Shown here: piece by piece, positions 48,389-62,100 of the stretch
Layout: each line of letters begins with the position of its first letter
How positions within the stretch are numbered: position 1 is the stretch's first letter
Origin: Phytoseiulus persimilis
Lineage: Eukaryota; Arthropoda; Arachnida; Mesostigmata; Phytoseiidae
Assembly (NCBI GenBank): GCA_037576195.1
Contig: CM075102.1
Span: 31,740,745 to 31,804,744 of the forward strand
DNA: 64,000 bases
Direction: 5' to 3'
The notes under the pieces: generated by a model
The model's input: only the letters and a program-made list of their open reading frames with translations
Told to the model about the DNA's origin: nothing
Databases searched by the model: none
Made by a program: the position numbers and the translations under genes

Positions 48389-51300
48389 CGGTTCCAGAGT
48401 CGTCTTTGAAGAAAGAACGGGTTTGAAGTATCCGGATGAAAGCGCGTTTCCTCCCCAGCCATCACTAATTATCTAGGGAACAAGCGTATTTGCCGCACCG
48501 CTCTTGTTTCACAGCAGCGCACGGATCGGGGAAAATCGAATGGGAACGATCATTTTGATCTTATTGTCAGATAAGTGATCAGAAACGTGCGACTGCGAGA
48601 ACGAAGTGCATTCTCCCGCAGCTCATCGCGGGGCTGCGTTAGTAGAGGCTTCCAATTGAAAAAAAAAAATTAATCATCCAAAAGATCGCCACGCGTCAAT
48701 CTCGCGGAAATTGGGATCGTGCAGAAGACATTTTCGGGTGGTTATGCTCCTGAACCTTCCATCCCTCTGGCGTCACGAAAAGGTTGGAAAGTTTTCTTTT
48801 AGAGGCAGCAGCGAAGGATCGAAAAATCCTGCGGCTCCTCAACCTCCGCAAGAGGCTCGTTCAGGCTGTGGTGCGGAGCTCAGCTGTCGCCAGCTGGTCT
48901 ATCGAGAGATGAACTCCGGCTCGTGCCCACCATATTCGTTTGAAGAGAAAGGGATCCATTTCCGAAGTAAGAGCGCTATTCTGAAGCATCAGCGGTCGGG
49001 AAGCCATTGTTGAGGCTCTGACCTCCTGCTCGGGACTGTGAAGCCACGAGTCAATGTGCTATCACATGCGAATCTAACCTCTCGGTCATGTGAACTGTTT
49101 TTTCTGATGATCATCCGCGTCGTTCGAATGCTTGGATATTGGAGCTCCTCGCTGAACTTTCCTGAAAACAAATATAATTCTTAAAATCCAAGAGAGCAAT
49201 GTTTTGTCTGGATGAACCTTGAGGCTCCAGAAGCTGAACAAGCATGTTATCTGTTCTTTTTCGAGCTGCCATTTGGAATGATGCAAGCCCAGATCGTGTG
49301 TATTCCTTGGCGTGGCTTGAACTCCCCCGTACCGATCTTGTGGAAACTCCCACTTGGGTCATTTTCACTGTAGTTGTTCTGCGATGTTCTTGGCTAGGCG
49401 CGGAGCCATCCGAACGTTCATTGCATCGGGTGGCTGTCCGTGCATACAGGGGGAAAGCTCTGAGTTAGATTCCGCGTCGAGGTCTGCGACTCAGCAAATG
49501 AGCCCGAATTTCGCTGGCTCTGCCAAGCGAAGACCGTTTGGTAACGATATTCATCAGTGATCGCTGAGGTCCGAGCATGAGCACAGCTCTGCTCCCGATT
49601 CCGGAATGAGCTCCATTGAAGGTGGCTCCCAAGGCAGCGAGGCATCATGTTCCGAACAAGTAACTAGATCGAATCATGTGCGGCCTCACCCTGAAGGCTG
49701 CCGAGGGAATTCACCTCCCCCAAACGCTGTGTTACCTTGGCCAATAATATCTGTCGGCATCTCCGAATCGACAGTCTTTCGGCGAAGATGGAAACTTCCG
49801 AGATGAATGAAGTCAGGAGAGCGATACGTGTTGGCAAAACGTTTCTCCTTTCGGTCTGCCAGGGACTTGAGCTTTCCGAAAATAGAATTCACTTGGTCAG
49901 TCCACCGAGACTCCACTGGAGAGAATCCAACGATTCTTCGACATGGGTGCCGCTAAAAAAGATCCCGTTCCCCGTTGTTCAAACTTGATCACGACTGATC
50001 TGGAATAGGTTTTATTTCTCTGGCGCGCTCGTTTCTGAGGTGAACCGCTGCCGACGCTGACAGAAACGCTTGGGCTTGGTCTCGCTATGGGACCGTGTCC
50101 TTGGCATTCCGTCCGAATATCAAACGCCCTCAAAAAGTGATAGAGAAAAGAGAATACCGCCAACGGGAACAACGCCCGCCCGTCTGTTTGCTCGCTCGCT
50201 CGCTCCTCTAATTACACCCATTGTTATTGCCGAGGAACTTGCGGAAACGTCCAGTACCCCAAATCCACCAAGAGCCGAATCGAATGCTGATAAGGGAAGA
50301 GGGGGTGCGGCGGATCGCGATCGGCGCGTTATTGATGATCTCCGATGAGCTCCGAGAAGGTTTCAACGGAAGAAATAGGAGCCGAGTCATAAAGCCAGAT
50401 GATTCTGACACTTGGATCCGTCGCGAAATTGCGTTCTCAAGCTACCAACACGAGAATCTGTGCGCTCGTGTGAGGGTTTATCAGCTGATTTTGTCCAACG
50501 CCGCACAAGATTCGAGAACACATTCATATGTTTCAGCCGTAATCGGAATGTAGTGAGCGATTGGTCGATTCAGAAATCGAACTTGGGTCACAAACAACAA
50601 ATCAAGGTTGAGCATGGTCTATTGGGTTCCCGAAGGCGTGGATCGAGTTACGTCTGAAAGCCTAATTGGTGGTTTTTGCGTCTGAAAGTGATCGAACTTG
50701 CGAATCGCGACACACCCGAAACATTCGAAGGCTCGGCGTTATTGTTGTGAGTTCGTTGGAACTTTCCGCGAGGCTTCAAGAAGTCTGGGAACCCAGAAAC
50801 GCTGGGACGGGGAGTTTTTCCTTCGGTCAAGAAAGCGGGAACAGCGGCGGAAGTAACGCTCTATTATTGCCCGACAGAGAGCAATATCGGCCAGAGCACA
50901 GGTGCCTGCCTGCCCCTCACTGCAGTATGCGAAAAACTGCAACGGAAAGCTTTCGGTGTGTATCGCCGAAAAAAACCGTGGCCATCAATGACGAATCCGA
51001 GACATACGCCAAGAATCTCGATTCCTCTTCAATGTCTCTCCCCTCTATTTTCTCCTGCGATTTCGAGTCGATTTCAAGCAGCGTTTCCGAAATAACCCAA
51101 CATCAACAACTATCGTTTGAGAATCGTGCACCGCAATGGTCTGGCTGACTGGAAGAACCGGAAAGACGACAGCCAAGCTCCCATTGTGTTCGAGCGCATG
51201 CTCTTGCGTGTGCCGGTGTGAGCGGGACTGCGTGTGAACGATTGCCACTATGTGCAAGGTCGGAATGGTTTCGCGATTGTCACCGATCTTCTGTTGTTTT

Positions 51301-54300
51301 CCTGATCTGGAATAACTCAATTCAGGAGACGGCTATGTGAGACAGCTCATAGAAGCTGCCACACTACAACATGTGCCATGATTAGACTGACGAGCCTCTT
51401 TTCAGCTTTCTGTTTCTCTGACAGCTGATCTGGGAAATGTCTCAGCTTGAGTAGGACCATTGATCCCTTGGTGCCAGCTCTGCAATAGTTAAATCAAATC
51501 AGAATAGAAAGATTCAGTCTGACCACAGTCTCAGGCGATGCGATTCCAGCGCTGAATGTTTTCTCTGTGGTGGAAAGTATAGAGGAGCAGTCCGTAATCA
51601 TAGATCAGCACCTCGTCGAACGGGTCGTCAACGAATAACGAGGTCTGATTCCGCTCAATAGTTTTGTAATCAAGGTTCTGTAATCTTTCTCTGGGAACAG
51701 CCATCTCCACATAAGACCCGTAATTGACGGGATATATCTTCAGCCGATTTTCTGGCGTTTTCTGACGCGCTTTCTCTCACTGACCGGCTCAATCAAGCGG
51801 GAAGGCGAGCGGTTCACTTTTCAATGCATACCCCAGTGCCATATATATTGCGAAGCTTCTTTTTCTGTGTGGGGCTTTCGGGGAGGAGCTTCACGTCCTT
51901 GACCATCTCTTAAGGCGGTCATCTGCTCGCTTCAATCCTTGGTTTGTCCTCCCCATATCCTGCTAATTGCCCTACGGTGACCGGGATGCTCCACAGTTGA
52001 GAGGCGACCCCTCAACCACTGGGCAGAATGAATGAATGAGCGGCGGATAACTGGGAGGAGAACTCGTCTTCCCCGTCGTCTTTGTTTCTCGCTGAACTGA
52101 GTCAGCCATCAACAAAGTCTTCTGAGGACTTCTCTGTGTGGACCCTTCCAAGCCTCTAAGACGTCTTCTGGCTGCCGTATTCATGGCTTCGAAATGAGCT
52201 TATTATTAATTCTTCAAGAACGATTGTTTACGTTTTTGAGGCTCGAGAACTGCTCCTACATCGGTTGAGACGTTGCATACTTCGGCAGGATTCATACAGG
52301 AATGAGAAATCAACGTTCTGGGAATAACCGTAGAGGCTCTATTGGAGAGGACCCTGATTTGGCGCTCTATGACAAACTGGGAGGAAACTCTGTTTTGGTT
52401 CTTTGCGCAATTTCCGATTCCACTGAGAGATCTGAGTCATCTATCCGTGTTGCTGTTTTTTTTCTTCTGGGAGAGCACGTTGAATCAACCGCCCCATCCC
52501 TATTCTATCCATCCCATCGAACCAGCTGTACGACAATATGAGTGGAAGGAGAAACTTGCAATCCATTCACCTTCACACCCACTGGCTGAACCCACCGAAG
52601 TTTGAAAGTTCGGGTCGCGGTTAATGGCGAATTTGTTTTTCTGGATAATCGGACGAAAATTCTGTACAACGAAAATCGCGGGTATACTCAACAGGAGTGC
52701 CAACCAGAGGAAGAGGGACGGATCTGCATGAATGAAGCTTATATGGCCACAATTTATTTTTCACCCGTCTGTACGCTTTGCTGGGCCAGGCTCAGAAAAC
52801 GAAGGAACATCGGCTCCACAGTAGAGGAATGAGGCGGGGACGAATGTTATTGCGCAATGCCTTGACTCACTACAGAAGAATGGAAGGCTCATAAGAGATA
52901 CAGAAGGCCGGACCCTCACCCCAGGACGCGAAGACCGGGAAAACTGCCCTGTTCGAAAATGAAAACTCCCGTCGTGAATCCAGTGAAGAGAAAACTCCTG
53001 CATGTAACGGTAGCGAGTCAGCTGCAGCTCGGATTGCTGAGAGCCCACTGAGAACCCGAGACGGAACGCAATCTCAGGTCAAACCATATGCGGACTCGCA
53101 TCATGGTGGAACTCGGGCTGAAATCAATCTCCAGCCCTGAGGGACCCACGCTCAGCAAGGGAAGATCCCGAATCCCTAATGCAAGAGATCGCTGAAACCG
53201 AACACCGGAGAGGAAAAAGCTTCGAAATAGTGCGTAGCTAGACTGATATCGGGCTCCTGGAAAAAAGCGCGCATTGCCTCTGGTTCAGCGCGTACATTGC
53301 CACGAGACGGCCGGTATTTTTTCCCATCTTCGGATCATATAGAGAAGAAAACACGTTGTGAGCGAAAATCTATTCCGAGAGCAGTGCTTGTGTCACAAAC
53401 ACAGGCTAGAATGAATCGAACCACAGAGCATCCGAATAACAAAATCAGAGCTTATCACCAGCCGTATGAGAGGAAAAACGAAATATTCGGCGATATCCGA
53501 AGATCGTGAATCGCAGCGAGCTCTGTTTCGATGTTCACCCGTCCGCAATGGTGTTATGCACAACAAGATCCCCAATTCTAGGTTCTCTGCGAAAGTTCCG
53601 AAACAGCCCATCTACTCCAAACCACCCTCACGAGGATCATTTCTTTCACATCATTTCAGGACGTCAAGGGCTTTGCCGAGCATACTATTCAGGCTCGGGG
53701 GTCTTAGCAATGAATCATTCTAATTATGGTGATGAGATCGCGTGAAGTATTGGACAACATCAAACAGAATAAATTCCGTTTCCATGGCACTCATCGAAGA
53801 ACCTTGATCTTTGAGTTGGCATTCAGCGCCGATACTTTTCTACACTTTCTTCCCACAGAACTTTCTCCGTAATCCATCAATCCGGTTCCGCTGATTTAGC
53901 TGAGTCGCTTCGCCCTATGGCAGATGAGCCCTCATTCAATATTCTACTTGGTTCGCGTCTCCGTGAATACGGAAGGTGATCGACTCGAAACTCGGAGAAG
54001 TTTTTTATATCCCTTGCGAGCGTGTAGAGCCGAGCGATATGCCGTTGGATTGCACCTCTCGTCGTTCCTTTTCGCCCTTTGTCGCCGATTTGCCAAGCAG
54101 TACTGCATCTCTGTTCCTCGGGAAGCAAGAGAGAAACTCGTGCTTCATGTCGGACTCGCACTTCCGGAGTGCAGTCAAGAATAGGACGGTCAGAGTGAGT
54201 AGAGCTTGGAGAGTTTTCAGAGGCAGGAAAGGTCGCTTTGCCGATCTACTAGTCAAGCAAAGTCGCCCGTCTGTAGGCCGAAATGATCGTTTCCACTGAT

Positions 54301-54657
54301 ATTTCAAAAAACGCAGTTATTCTGACTTCTGTGTGAACTATCCTTTGTTCGTAAGTGACCTAGATCGAGCCCCAAAACTCAAACTGACCTTGGGTTTGGA
54401 TGGCTGGACAATAATCCCAGGCTGCCCAGCTGGTATTACAGAAGATGTTCGTAATAGCCACGTACTAGAGCTGGGGCGAGAGGAGAAGCAGAATGATATG
54501 ATTTTCATTGATTGCCAGCTAGGCTGATAAGGTATGCAGTTGATTCGCGAGCTATCGATGATTGCAGACATTCTGGAATTCCGGATTGTGGTGACACCGA
54601 CGTGCCGAGACGATTGTCCATCTAAATAGGGGCTTTCTAGGGGTTCAATTGCGACGC
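48389..54657. other. 6-kb stretch without a supportable gene
   Basis: ORFs such as 50666-51148 (160 codons) match nothing and show no splice-consistent neighbours. If the extracellular-protein gene that follows has an upstream leader exon it would lie here, but none was identified. Confidence 0.4.
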
Positions 54658-57600
54658 ATGGAGCACAAGATCTCTTCGTGCCTTGTCAGACTTTCTAACG
54701 TTGTATTGTTTCATTTCATTGCAGTTGATGCTGTTAATACGTTACCGAAGCCCGAAGCGTTGATTCAGCCGTCTCCGTCCGATCTACCGACAGTCACCGT
54801 GAGAGGCTTCCTCAATTTCCGCACGACTGTTGACGGCACTGTTATTGTGTTCACTCCTTCATCAGAAACCCCGCAACAGCCCCAGAACGAAGCCTTAAGT
54901 AAGGATCATTCCCACGGAGTCAACCGAGCGGTTCAATATTGAGAAGAAGCTCTACGAGGGACTCTCTGCCTCGTTATTGTGTATCAGAAGCTCGTCCCTG
55001 CACGCTGAAACTACATGAAGAGGTGCATGGGTTCATTAAGAGCTCTCGAGTTTCGGCCTGCCGAAACTTGTCCAGAGTTTCACGATTCCCTGTCTTCCAG
55101 CTCCAACAAAGGCCGCGAAAGTCGAATTCAGTCCAGAATCTACCGTGCTCAAATCGGGCACTCCGAAAGATACATCTTTAGACAAATCGCAGGACTTCCA
55201 AGACCTGTCTCAAGCCAACAAGGTTTTCGGGTTTGAGATCGAGCCCGACGATGTCGATGGAAGGTGCGTTGCAGCGGTTCTACGAGAACTCTCCCATGCT
55301 CGATTTCAAGTCTGCGTGGTGGGATTAAGTATTCTGAGCACCCGTCGCCCAATCCGCCCCCGCCCCCTCTCAGACCGGAAGAACTCGAAGGATTCAAACG
55401 GCTTTGTTTTTCGTTGCAGTGTACCGCCTAAAATAACTCCGTCATCAACTAAGTCCCGCTCCTCGACTAGTTCGTCTCGCTCAGCGATTTTCCCAGTGAA
55501 AACATCGAGCACTTCCACGATTCCCAAAGCCGCTCCGCCGAAAAGCAGCTCCCCGAAGTCGAGTCTGAAAGCCTCGTCGAGAGCTGCTGTGAAGTCATCG
55601 TCATCGACGTCCTCGAAGATTTTCGGCAAGATTGTCACGCAAACGAACGCTCCAGTGACTAGGATCGTAGAAAATACCGCGAACAACGCCGCGTATCCCA
55701 CTGGTGAGTCCCTCAGGTGAATTCCACCTTGATGTTTCTTCATTTTGTCTCTCATACATATCACACGACCTCTGAGAATCAGTGACGAAACAAACAGGCG
55801 TGAAGATGGCTTGTTCTAGTATCGAGGTGACGCAGGGTTGCTGTTATTTTTCGAGTTCCGGACGAGGATCGACGATAGAGCTCTCCCCGATGTGCTTGTA
55901 TTCCGGCTCTGTGAGATGGTGCCTGCTGAACTAGACGTTCTTCCCGATTCTCCTCTTGAGGTTGCAAACTACACTTCTGGGACCTTTCGGCAGCAGTGGC
56001 CGTCTCGCTGAGCACTTCGCCTCTGTGGCGTGCATCAAGTCAGCTCGCTATCGAGAGTCTCGCCATTCTCGACTCCAGATAACCAGATATTGAGGCGGAT
56101 GATATAAATGGTTGCGATGACAACGGAAATGGTCTCTTCAGCGAATCCGTGAAATTCGAGCTCCCGTCGCGTTTTTCGAGCTTTTTCCAACGAGAATCCG
56201 CCTGCAAAGCTCTGATCGAAGTCGCACCCGTCGGAATCTCCATTATTGACGTGATTGAAGTAGCTCAGTCTATCGTCTCGTGGCAACAATCGCACGGAAG
56301 GGATGTTCGACAAAAATATTCCGGCTGTTTCCACGGGACATTTCCAGGCCCAGCTGATCCGTCACTTTGACTTGACAAAAACGCCTGGTGCATTGTTCTG
56401 GATTATGCTGATTGCTTCTTTAGATGTTGTCTGAGGGGTCACTCCTCTGCTCTTGCAGACAATGAAGACCCCGAGTTTTGTTCACAGAACAGCGCGTGCA
56501 CAATGATTTCCTGTCAATTCGATTCTGCATAATGACACACTGGCTGTCAGGATAATTGTTCCACCAGGAACAGGGGAATCGGAGTAAATTTTTTGCATAT
56601 TGCCCAGTAGGCGATGTCCCAGGCGTGACGGGTATTCCGAGATCTCGTCGGTAGACGAGACTGGGAAAAATCTCCTGAGCTGACTGGTGCGGACGTGCGG
56701 AACCGAAAAACTTTCACTCTGGCACAAATGACTTTTACGCGAAGGCGTGACTTGTCTCGTGCGACGGTGTCCCCTCGCAACTCCCGTTTTCGCTCCGATG
56801 CTCGAGGTTTCGATAAGGCAAATACAGTGACAGGAAGAAGTGTTTGCGGTGGTGTTTTCTATATATTCCTTCACTCATTTTTGATCAAATAACCGGTTCG
56901 ACACCACTGATACTTGATCATACTTGACGCTCCGTTTCGTACTGTGCGTATTGCGGTCCAATCGGCGGTTCCGTAAGTCGCTGCGTTCCGCAAAACCACG
57001 CCTGGTTGACCTCTGTCGGAAACAGTTGGTTTTACCTCATGACTCGTTCCTATGACTTGAACTCTTCTGTTGTTATTCTTTGTCATGTTTTCCGGAACAG
57101 AGCCCAGATCTTTGTAATTCTTCCGGCACAGAAGAGGTTTCTCTCCGCAGCCTCGATCCTAGCACTCGATGACGATTCAATAACTGCGAATTCAAAGTGG
57201 GGGAAGAGAACCGATTGCTGGCGAACGTGTGAGGGCAACTAGATTTGCGGAAAGGAAGGCTTTTGACGTTTTTTTCCTCTCAGACGCGGACCCTGACGTT
57301 CGTTTGCGCCGTGCTTGTTGCGGCCGCTAAAGCCGACGTCACCTTAGCCGGGAAGAGAATTTTTACTTTCTTGATCCAAGAGTTTGTTTTATTTGTTAAT
57401 ACTACGTCTGACGTTCGTCTGTGCACTTTCGTTCGCTGAAGTTCAATTCCGTTTTGTGAAGTCGGCGTCCACCGTCCATGGCTAGCGGAAGGTGAAGACT
57501 CTGCGTGGTGGAGTATCGATGTTTGTGTGGAATACAAGTGCAGCAACGACAACTATACTTGGATAGAGCAAGGAACTCCGCAGTCACGAATGATCTGTGC

Positions 57601-59186
57601 TCATACTTCGCCGCGGAAGCCACTCGCTAACGGATTAGCCCCAAAATGTGCAACGTGTTCCTGTGGGCAATCTGTACGTAAATCCGACTCCTTCTTCGTA
57701 GCGGATGCGCCGGAGACTTGGTGACGTTTCAACGTCCGTTTTGCTAGATGTTCAAGCATATTTGGACCGAAAATCATTCGGACAACGTCCGTGAGGCTGT
57801 TGCACGGCGAGATAAGAAGCCACTTCCCGATTCACTGATTATTCGGAACGAGAATTTAAGCTAACAGCCGGGTTCGTTGATTTTCCCCCCGAGAGCGAAT
57901 CATCTGAAGGAACACGGCACTCGCGAGATGCATGGGAAAAAACGCAGCTGCTTTGATAACATCTACGTCACACGAAGGCTGGTGCTAGTATCACTCAAAC
58001 TATCTTGGAGTTGGGGCGGTTACTTCCCGAATATTCATGTCACGAAGAGTATCCCGCATAGAGTTCGGCTACCGTCGTTGTTTGAAGCATCGACTGAATC
58101 GTTGCGAAACAGGGACTCGAGCTTCAACAATCGATTCCGGATTCATCCAATCACAACAGAGCTAACGGGCCTAAATCAATATCATTCTTTGAGTGTCTGA
58201 CGTCGATAGCTCCATTGTTGGTTTATTGAATAACCATCGCAGACGCGGAGCAGTTCTTTTGTTTGCCAAGGTTATTTGTGTCGATGGCAAGTCAAGGATA
58301 ATCCCAATGAGGAGGGAATCTTCCTGCGAGACGAGAGTCGTCAGGATTCGGACGAAAACCGTTTGCATCGACACACCCATCACTTTTCGTCTCTTCTTGT
58401 TTCGAAAGATTCTGCGTACACGTTCCCTGATTCCTTAGTGTGGGTTTTGACACCACTAGGGAAGAAGAATCGGCTGCCGGAATGAACTGAGGTTCGCATC
58501 AAGTTTGCTGCGATATGGAACGGCGCCGAAACTCTCCTTAATAACACCTCTCGTTATTGCGTTGTGTCGCTAACGAAGCGAAAACGATTCAAGGTCTAGT
58601 TCACAGGCTAAGTCCCTTACATTCCATCCACTGTGAGATCGAGGCATGAGACGAAGAAATCTGGTTCCGTCTCAATTCGAGCTCGAGGCCGCTTTTCTGG
58701 AGCAATTAAGCGACTCAGAAGTCGTTTTCTGTACAAGCTCAGTGGCTAACAACTGTTCAAAACAGCCAGAAACTGGAATTTCGAAACAAGAAGTATTTAA
58801 CCGTTCATCCATTGGCAAGGCTTGTGAATTTGGAAGTCTGAATCTACCCTGGTGGAAGTTCGTTCCACCTAAATGAAAACGCTTTGAATTCCTTCGCGAG
58901 TCGATCCAGGACCGTGCACAAGCAGCAGTCCAGTCATCCAATCATTGTTAGAAATTTATTTTTCGTTGCAGGTCTTGTGACGGTTTTGGGAGGCACAATG
59001 GTCTCCCAAGGAGCCACGACGATTCATGAGACGAAGGTGATCGGTACTTATATCCAAGGCAAGTACGCTCAAATACTCGAATCCACTTCAAAGATCATCC
59101 AGCCAACGCCGAAATTGCGCGACGTCGCTCCATCTCCGACCTACCTGGCCCCAGGACAGACAGCGTCAGCGTTGCCGAACCTACAG
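54658..59186 (+). CDS. uncharacterised arthropod extracellular protein (DUF4758-like), 3' end not found
   Basis: Four exons, 54658-54898, 55101-55263, 55420-55703 and 58972-59186, join in phases 1, 2 and 1, giving 301 codons so far. The last ends in phase 0 at a GTCAGT donor, so the gene continues. The ATG at 54658 gives a plausible signal peptide (MEHKISSCLVRLSNVVLFHF). Alternatively the exon begins at 54725 after a ttcattgcag acceptor and the true start is upstream. Motifs are RGFLNFRTTVDGTVIVFTP in exon 1, a Ser/Pro/Lys-rich linker in exon 3, and, across the exon 3-4 junction, YPTGLVTVLGGTMVSQGATT, followed by HETKVIGTYIQGKYAQILES. Such motifs recur in arthropod-specific secreted or membrane proteins that I recall as DUF4758; the function is unknown. 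Intron 2 is 156 bp, a multiple of three, and open, so retention would keep the frame. Confidence 0.65.
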
Positions 59187-62100
59187 GTCAGTTGATCGTC
59201 TGAACTCGTTTGATCGCTGCATGTTATTGTGGAAACCGAACACTACGTCTGAACGTGGTCGGTTCACTCATGAAGGATTCACTGTGTCCCTCGTCCGACT
59301 AGACTCTAGACCCCATGGTACCCAGCTCATTGTATCGCTTTGTGATTTGATATGTATGTATTGCTGTCCAAACGTCTGTGATCAGCTTGATAAGCATCGT
59401 GATGTACGAGACCCCAGTGGCTTGAGATTTACAACGGATCCGGAGAACGTGGAAACGGGTTCTCGGAAACCGTCCATACGAAGTTCGATCTCTAGCGCCG
59501 TTTTGTTGTCTTCGTGTTCCCCTGTAGCTTGACGCAATCGTGAAATTCAATGGGATCGATACGATCCATATATCGTGGGGAGGGATCGTTTTCTTTGTGT
59601 GCGTGTATTCGTGTTTCACTGCAGAATACGTCCGGGATGGTTCCTGGATGGAGGAGTTAACCGCCGTGCATTGTCGTGCATCCTCGTTTGTTCTGAAATG
59701 TTGTTAGCGCGTTAACTTTGTGCTTAAAGTCGTCGTCCGGGACGACGTTGCAGTGGGCCGACAAGCATGCCGATTCTGATCACTGCTCCGGAGGAGAGGA
59801 TCATTAACAATCCTTTTTCTGAGACTGCGGGTATCGAATGCAGCTGGAACGGGAAAGGCATGATCGTAGCATGGCTATGTACAAGGACAATGTTTGAATG
59901 ACACACTCCGAGCTATGTCCACTATTCTCACTCGGGCGTGCATGTTGTTCTGGGAGCGACGAAACTCTTTTCGATGACGACAACGGTATGCTGCATGAAA
60001 GCATAACGGGACATTCCTGAAATTCACAATCTACGCATGACTTTTTCGGGAAGCTAGGGAGTTGTACCAGCGGATAAATATGGCTTACGTGATCTGACTG
60101 CACGAGGCACGACTAACAAACAGGGTGATAGAATCGTGAGCGTCCCAGTGTCTGTTGGGGAATGCGGTTTCTCGAGCCCCTCGAGGAGCATGAGGTTTGT
60201 CTCCGAAAGATCTTCACAGGTCTCGCATGCAGTAGGTGGCTTTCGTCAGCGTTATGTTTAGCAGCGGGCCTTGTGCGGGCGATAAAAACATAACCTCATC
60301 GCCAAGGATTTTCGCGAGTGTGTCCATGATGTATGTATTGATTGATCCTGACACAGAAGGCGGTCTGGAACGTTAACTCCTCACATGAGAGGTGCGACTA
60401 ATACAAAGCATGTACTCTGTGTGAATATTTCTCGGAGAGAGAATTGGAACCTCGACGTCGAGAGCGAACGGGTTGTAGGCAGTGTTCTTGGATGTGCGGG
60501 CAGCGTGGTGTTTAATGCATGGGGCTACTCAGGGTGTTGTCGTGGGAAACTTGCACGGGAGAGGCATTCTTCACAGGAGAGAATTCGACTCATGATGCGG
60601 GAACTACCACTGAGAATAACAGGCATTTTTGCATGGTATGCGAAGCAAAGCTTTGCTCCATCATTCTTGAAAGTTGTCTCCAGCTTTCCATGACAGTCGG
60701 AGGAGATGGGCTCGCTTGCGAGGCTTGACGCATCCTACTCAGGGTTGGGGAGCTTCCGGTGACAGGAGTTCGAATAGTCGTCTATGTGTACCCAGCTTTT
60801 TTCGACAAGTCGCACGCAACAATGCATGCGAGACAGCATCGATCGCACAACGAGTTTAGTGAGACGCTTAGGTTGCACGTTGTACGCGAGGCTTGCTTGG
60901 AATCATCGTATGCGCTGCTAACGCGGGAAACACTGCCGCTGCGGGTTGCTTAAGTTTGCTCGTTGCACTCCATCCCGCAGGTACGAGCGATGGGACGGCT
61001 TGGATGGCGCGCATGGCTTCTTGTGGTCTGGTCTTTCAATTATCTCGTAATTCTAGCAAACTCACGGCAGGAGTGGGCTCATGGGTTCATGTAGTTCGTT
61101 GGTCAACTAACTCGTGGCTTCTCGTATTGTGTAACTGACTCTGCATGCAACACCTGGAACAGCGTAGCTGAGTGCTGCTAGTAGTGAAGAGCGAAGAGTT
61201 CCTGAGGAAATTTGACTGAAGAGCGAAATAGACCACATCTGATACCGATATTTCATACGAAGCATGTTTTTCTCCCAAGCGAGACTAACCCCTTCTGGTA
61301 GACGGTTGCCAGGTAAGAGAAAATCGTCTCAGTTTTCGATGAGACTCCGTCAACGCGATTAGCAGAACCGACTCAGGAATTTTTAAGGAGCCGCTTAGGA
61401 ATCGGATACCATGTAATTTTCACGTAACAGAACATACGAACTAACTTGGCTGCCGCCTACCATCGCATGATCTTGGTAGCGGTTCTTAATTGCGACCTGA
61501 TGGGAGCATGTCTCGTTGCAGCATGACCGTGCAAGACTCTTATATGCCTGGAGCGGCAGGAGAAAAATATCTGAGCTTTTCGGTTAGACGTGGCATGCGT
61601 GAACGTCGGCGTTCATCGGTGAACCGGTTAGGGGAAGCTTGTGGCTCGGAATCGAGACCGGTCGCATCCAGCTGAAAAGAGTCTATAACTCAACATGATG
61701 ATTCGATGATCGCCCGCCCTAACTGGCTTCGTTAACACGAATGATACCGCTGATAAACTTCTTGCATTTTTTTTCTCATTCGACACGCAGCACGAGGTCC
61801 ACTGATCTGACTCTGCACTACATGCAGAGAATAACCGATGCACGGAATCACTGAAGAAGCATGAGCATGGCATGCTCCCTGCATGGTCCTCCGGGAATCA
61901 CTCGAGAGTTCTGTACGGAAATCGTGATTTCTCATCTGATTTGAGCCTGCTGGGCCGTCGAGGATGTATCTCATGTTTGAGGGGCACGTATAAGTAGGGT
62001 GATTTGGGTTGCTGTTCGCGAAACTCCGTTCGAAAAATGTTGGGGTGTTCCGTATACCAGCTCGCCATCACATCCATTCTATGTTGTCTTCGAATTTGAA

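Noticed and set aside
55306..55764. 152-codon minus-strand ORF
   Set aside because: It is the antisense shadow of exons 2-3 of the extracellular-protein gene, whose splice sites and phases support the plus strand.
56035..56370. Overlapping plus and minus ORFs inside the large intron of the extracellular-protein gene
   Set aside because: Both strands look equally protein-like, neither matches a family, and no splice sites support them.
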